A stretch of DNA of 64,000 nucleotides from Vibrio coralliirubri (lineage in GTDB: Bacteria; Pseudomonadota; Gammaproteobacteria; Enterobacterales; Vibrionaceae), in contig NZ_AP025471.1 of NCBI RefSeq assembly GCF_024347375.1, positions 1,364,001 through 1,428,000 of the forward strand, read 5' to 3'. Both the position numbers and the translations under genes were made by a program. Positions 60,312 through 64,000 of the stretch are shown piece after piece; within the stretch, counting starts at the first letter, position 1, and each line of letters starts with the position of its first letter. A model generated the notes under the pieces. It was given only the letters and a program-made list of their open reading frames with translations. It searched no databases and had not been told where the DNA came from.

Positions 60312-61532
60312 CTAGCCATCGCTCTCGCTTAACGTCTCTTTGATTGAGGCGTACATTAAGCCGCTAATGACACAAAGAGCTCCCATAATTAAATAGCCGG
60401 CACTCATACCAAACAGCTTCACGCTTATCCCCGCAATCAAGTAAGTAAAAAACCACCAGAAATGCGTTAAAGAGAAATGAGCAGCAAAATACGGGGCGGT
60501 GTCTTCTCCCTCACACGCTTGGGTGATCAAAAGACCTGCGGAAGTTTGAATACAAGACATTCCGACGCCCATGGCTAAACACATTACGCCAAAGCCAACC
60601 CAACCGGGTGTGAAACTGCCAACGGCAAAAGAGGCACAAATCGTCAGCAATCCTATCCAATGAAAATGTTGCGGCGAGTGACTCTCTAACCACTTGGGTA
60701 ACCGCAGTGCCATAAGCATGGAACCCAAACCAACGACCATCATTGCTAATGCGGTTTGCGTTTCGTCACCGTGCAGCACTTCGTGTACGTAGATAACCGT
60801 ATTCACTAGCACCATCGCAGAAGCACTGGCCGCGGCAAGATACGCAAACCACAGAGCTCTCAACTTAGGTTTATTCAAGTAATTACGCAGCGCTTGCACC
60901 GCGCTGGTCTTTTTCGTTTTATGCGCTGATTCTGTCACTCGTTTCAAATTCGGTAATGTACACAGTAAGATCAACACACCAGACAGTAGAAAAGTGGCTG
61001 CATCGAGCATGAATAACTGTCTAAAACCAATCAAGCTCAACAATAGAGCCGTTAGCATTGGGCTAAAGATCTGTTCGAGATCATAAGCCATTCGGCTGAA
61101 CGACAATGCTTTCGCGTACTGCGTTTTATCCACCAAGACCAAAGGTAGCGTTGATTGAAACAAGGGAGTAAAACCCGCAGAGCACGCATTGATGAGAAAC
61201 ATCAACACATAGACTTCCCACACTTCGGTGACAAACGGTAAACAGACAAACAACAGCGCCCTAATCAAATCCAGCGCGAACAAAGTCCTTCGTTTCGGCA
61301 ACTTATGTGCGATTGCACCAAATACTGGCGCGAGTCCTATGTACGCCAACATCTTCAAAGCAAATGCAATACTCAGCACCATCCCTGCTTCATCACCCGA
61401 CAGCTCATACGCGAGCAAAGCTAAGCAGATGGAACTCATGCCAGTTCCGACTAACGATATGATTTGAGCAGACAGCAAGCGAATATAATCTCTATTGCGC
61501 CACATTGGAGTAATGTCCGTTCTAGTGCTCAT
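60312..61532 (-). CDS. MFS transporter
   Basis: A 406-residue inner-membrane protein with 12 predicted helices in two halves (about 15-180 and 215-400). It contains the MFS A-like motif at LAYIGLAPVFGAIAHKLPKRRTL (split over about 67-89). It resembles the enterobactin/macrolide-type exporters. It overlaps the D,D-carboxypeptidase gene by four bases, so it belongs to the MurE-like operon, and export of a cell-wall-derived or ligase-made product can be imagined. Substrate unknown. Confidence 0.88.
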   Translation of the reverse strand: MSTRTDITPMWRNRDYIRLLSAQIISLVGTGMSSICLALLAYELSGDEAGMVLSIAFALKMLAYIGLAPVFGAIAHKLPKRRTLFALDLIRALLFVCLPFVTEVWEVYVLMFLINACSAGFTPLFQSTLPLVLVDKTQYAKALSFSRMAYDLEQIFSPMLTALLLSLIGFRQLFMLDAATFLLSGVLILLCTLPNLKRVTESAHKTKKTSAVQALRNYLNKPKLRALWFAYLAAASASAMVLVNTVIYVHEVLHGDETQTALAMMVVGLGSMLMALRLPKWLESHSPQHFHWIGLLTICASFAVGSFTPGWVGFGVMCLAMGVGMSCIQTSAGLLITQACEGEDTAPYFAAHFSLTHFWWFFTYLIAGISVKLFGMSAGYLIMGALCVISGLMYASIKETLSESDG

Positions 61533-62815
61533 TCGCTTACCTCAATCCGACCTACTAAGTCAGAGAATAGACCACGTAACCAAAGTTGAATGCTGTCCCA
61601 AAGTCGTACCATCCAAGATCCTTGTTCTACAGATTGCTCTGCCACTAAAGCGAAACTTGCCACCGTATTACCGTTACTTTTCCAAACAACTTGTCCCACT
61701 TCATCCCCTTGCTTAATAGGCGCGAGCAGTGGTTTAGTCATTACCACAGATTTTTGCAGCGAATCGACTAACCCTCTTGGCATGGTGAGGTACGCATCTT
61801 CGGCGACCTTGGCACCGACTTGTTCTGTATTCCCCTTCCAAACTCGTACCTGAGACTCTATTCGATCCTCTTGCATCACTTGTTTGGTGTCGTAAAAACG
61901 AAACCCATAACTCAATAGATTCTTTGACGCAGAGGTTCGCGCTTGTGGGCTAGTGGTGCCCATAACGACCGATATCAAGCGCATCTTCCCTTCCGTCGCC
62001 GAGCTGACTAAGCTGTAACCCGCATTCTCGGTATAGCCCGTTTTTCCGCCATCGACATTAATTGACTTGTCCCAAAGCAGCTTGTTTCGGTTATATTGAG
62101 TAATCTTATTCCAAGTAAACCGACGCTCTTGATATAAAGCATAAACGTCAGCTACATCTCGAATAATCGACTTCATCAAAATCGCCATATCCAACGGAGA
62201 GGTTTGGATTCCTTCGCCATCTAAACCATGCGCATTCACAAAGTTAGTATCTTGCAGCCCAAGCGACTTCGCCCAACCATTCATTAGGCTAACAAAGGCT
62301 TGTTCACTCCCTGCAATGTGCTCTGCCAGTGCGACAGAAGCATCGTTACCCGATTGAACGATCACCCCTTTCATAAGATTTGAAACTGAAATCTCATCGC
62401 CAGGCTGAATAAACATCTTGGATGACTCTGAGAACTTTGCCGACCACGCGTTTTCACTGACCGAGACTTTATCCTGCCATGTCAATCGACCAGCTTTAAT
62501 CTCTTGTCCAACGACGTAAGCTGTCATTAATTTGGTCAAACTGGCAGGGGCTAAAATGGCACGTGAGTTTTGCTCTGCAATGATGCTCCCCGATTGAAAA
62601 TCCATCAAAACATAACCTTTGGCCGCCAACTCAGGCGGGTTCGGGGTTACCACAGCGAAGCTTGGAGCACTCATTCCCGCTAACAATAAGTAAGTCAACG
62701 CTCTCGCCCAGCGAAGCTTTTCTTTCAGAAGCCTTTCTTTTAGTTTCTTTTTAACCTTTGCTACCGCAACTAATGACGAGGAGACACTGAGCTTTAATAC
62801 CGAAATCTTACTCAT
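61529..62815 (-). CDS. D-alanyl-D-alanine carboxypeptidase (PBP5/6-like)
   Basis: A 428-residue serine-type carboxypeptidase with S92-x2-K95 in ASLTKLM, S155-G-N157 in QSGNDAS and K258-T-G260 in GGKTGYT. A C-terminal PBP5-like domain ends in an amphipathic helix (about 405-428) for membrane binding. The N-terminus is unusually long: about 33 basic residues (KVKKKLKERLLKEKLRW) before the hydrophobic signal core (about 39-50). It overlaps the MurE-like gene upstream and the MFS gene downstream by four bases each. It removes the terminal D-alanine of peptidoglycan pentapeptides. Confidence 0.93.
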   Translation of the reverse strand: MSKISVLKLSVSSSLVAVAKVKKKLKERLLKEKLRWARALTYLLLAGMSAPSFAVVTPNPPELAAKGYVLMDFQSGSIIAEQNSRAILAPASLTKLMTAYVVGQEIKAGRLTWQDKVSVSENAWSAKFSESSKMFIQPGDEISVSNLMKGVIVQSGNDASVALAEHIAGSEQAFVSLMNGWAKSLGLQDTNFVNAHGLDGEGIQTSPLDMAILMKSIIRDVADVYALYQERRFTWNKITQYNRNKLLWDKSINVDGGKTGYTENAGYSLVSSATEGKMRLISVVMGTTSPQARTSASKNLLSYGFRFYDTKQVMQEDRIESQVRVWKGNTEQVGAKVAEDAYLTMPRGLVDSLQKSVVMTKPLLAPIKQGDEVGQVVWKSNGNTVASFALVAEQSVEQGSWMVRLWDSIQLWLRGLFSDLVGRIEVSE

Positions 62816-64000
62816 AACACTTCCTCCAAAGTCAGTGCGGCAACATCGCCAATATAGCGTTGGCGACCAACTTGATTGGTTGTGATGTACTGGTGCGTTT
62901 CTGAGCCCTTACCACACACTAAGATAAGGTCACCGCCACGACTCAGTTGTTTGGCTAATTGAATGGCTTCATAGCGATCGCTAATCTCATAGCAAAGCGT
63001 GGGGCTAACTTGTGAAGTTAACGCACGAAAAATATCCTCTTGCATCTCACCCAGCGGATTATCCGAAGTGAAAATCACAACATCAGAATGGGTAGCGCAT
63101 AGTTTACCGATATCAGCAGCATCTCGTATTCGGTCGCCAGTCACACCAACGACAGTAATCACTCGCTTAGCCGACTGGGATTGGATGCCTTGATAGAGAG
63201 CCGATAGACCATCAAAGTTATGTGCGTAATCAACTAAGGCCAATGCGCCATTATCTAGCGAGAGATATTTTGAACGCCCATCCGGCGCAACAACGCTATT
63301 CAAGGCTTTTGCGATATCGGCTAGCGACCAATTAAGTGCCAACAATGTCGCCGCCATTGCTAAGCTATTCTCAACGTTAAACAGAAAAGGCAGTTGGCTG
63401 AAAACGCGCTCTTTGTTGCCTTGATTATTGAGGATGAAAGTGGCGCCAAATGGCTCAACGTTCAAACCTTCGACATAAAGATCTGCATCTGAATGATTCA
63501 TTGAGAACGTCAGGACATTCACTCGGCTGCTTGCTCGCTCTATCGCGACATTGGCGTGGGGATCATCCAGATTAATCACAGCGGTACCATTGGGTTGAAT
63601 ACGGTCCAAGATCTGCAGCTTTGCCTGAACATAACCATCCAGTGTTTTATGATAATCAAGGTGGTCGCGGCCAATATTGGTGATCACTCCAACAGACAGA
63701 GGGACGAACCCTGCTCTATCTTGCACCAACGCATGGCTGCTTAGCTCCATTACATTATCAGTGACCTGCGCATCCGCCATATCTTTGAATAAGTTCAACA
63801 ATGTCACGCTGTCTGGCGTGGTATTACTCAATTCTTGTTTGTTTCCCGCATATTCAACGCCAAGTGTTCCAATATAAGCGCTCTGTCGATTGGTCTTTAG
63901 AACCTGATTCAAACCATGTGCAACGGTCGTTTTTCCGTTTGTGCCCGTAATACCAATATGGCGAATTTTCTTATGCGGATACTGATAAAAAGCCTTGATG
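62812..64000 (-). CDS. MurE-like Mur ligase, cut at the window end
   Basis: The visible part begins off the window. The leftward frame reads through 64000 and includes the ATP-binding GITGTNGKTT segment (encoded near 63930-63960), then TLGVEYAG, NTTPDSVTLL, ELSSHAL, ITNIGRDHLDYH, SVVAPDGRS and VDYAHNFDGL. Those are the MurE-type UDP-MurNAc-tripeptide synthetase motifs. The C-terminal domain is complete and ends CGKGSETHQYI and LTLEEVL. It is upstream of a D,D-carboxypeptidase and an MFS gene with four-base overlaps, not in a cell-division cluster, so it is probably a second MurE-like ligase. Whether it adds diaminopimelate is unknown: the DNPR motif appears here as DNPL. Confidence 0.88.
   Translation of the reverse strand, partial: IKAFYQYPHKKIRHIGITGTNGKTTVAHGLNQVLKTNRQSAYIGTLGVEYAGNKQELSNTTPDSVTLLNLFKDMADAQVTDNVMELSSHALVQDRAGFVPLSVGVITNIGRDHLDYHKTLDGYVQAKLQILDRIQPNGTAVINLDDPHANVAIERASSRVNVLTFSMNHSDADLYVEGLNVEPFGATFILNNQGNKERVFSQLPFLFNVENSLAMAATLLALNWSLADIAKALNSVVAPDGRSKYLSLDNGALALVDYAHNFDGLSALYQGIQSQSAKRVITVVGVTGDRIRDAADIGKLCATHSDVVIFTSDNPLGEMQEDIFRALTSQVSPTLCYEISDRYEAIQLAKQLSRGGDLILVCGKGSETHQYITTNQVGRQRYIGDVAALTLEEVL

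Overview
The window looks like a piece of a Vibrio genome, most likely a Splendidus-clade marine Vibrio and most likely chromosome 2. This is inferred from the gene set: an FMN-riboswitch-controlled ribB, an OmpW porin, a GlgC, proteins resembling the vibrio families DUF3316, DUF3010 and DUF3012, many LysR regulators paired with redox enzymes, and a TACCAATC-ended miniature repeat of a type I recall as common in vibrios. No rRNA, tRNA or CRISPR array was seen.

Layout. (1) 1-2800: end of an unknown gene, FMN riboswitch, a miniature repeat inserted in the leader, ribB, and an orphan membrane-anchored protein behind a sigma-54 promoter. (2) 2800-8860, accessory block 1: a small unknown gene with repeated operator-like motifs, an IS3-family (IS150-type) element sitting inside a 12-bp-arm hairpin, a small unknown gene, a DUF4365 nuclease-like protein, very small ORFs and a frameshifted small tyrosine integrase. 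(3) 8900-11420, chromosomal: an AhpD-like protein, a DUF2798 protein, a LysR regulator and a DoxX-like membrane protein; two promoters share a 15-bp motif. (4) about 11950-22950, accessory block 2: an integrative element driven by three tandem tyrosine recombinases plus a small basic protein. The plan resembles Tn554 and the strand-biased circularizing elements (SEs) described in Vibrio. Its cargo is a compact four-gene leftward operon (small membrane protein, 282-aa unknown, 79-aa unknown, HAD-like phosphatase), a divergent 451-aa protein and a membrane/coiled-coil protein. 49-bp direct repeats flank most of the cargo.

(5) 23000-28700: LysR, HxlR, SDR, NAD(P)-binding and bicupin genes, a typical redox and electrophile-response neighbourhood. 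(6) 28780-35600: choice-of-anchor I lipoprotein, OmpW with a perfect FNR box upstream, GlgC, a YfcC-family carrier and a periplasmic protein. (7) 35900-38175: five consecutive small exported proteins of no recognised family, two of them paralogous, possibly a surface-fibre or envelope system. (8) 38500-43990: Hpf, a DUF3012 lipoprotein, a DgcA/DgcN/LysR D-glutamate set, an SGNH hydrolase and a TrmH-type methyltransferase. (9) 44270-51000: two chemoreceptors, a MagIII-like DNA glycosylase, a LysR, and DUF3316 and DUF3010 proteins.

(10) 51100-57480: an EamA exporter with a divergent MocR regulator, then a LacI / NhaC antiporter / PatB-MalY lyase cluster with a LacI-type operator. (11) 57575-64000: a second AhpD-like gene near TetR-type palindromes, a GNAT plus MerR-methyltransferase fusion pair, and a translationally coupled operon encoding a MurE-like Mur ligase (cut by the window end), a D,D-carboxypeptidase and an MFS transporter.

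The strongest candidates for an undescribed system are the cargo operon of block 2 (12004-15496) and the five-gene exported-protein operon (35901-38175). All family assignments were made by eye from motifs; none was checked against a database.
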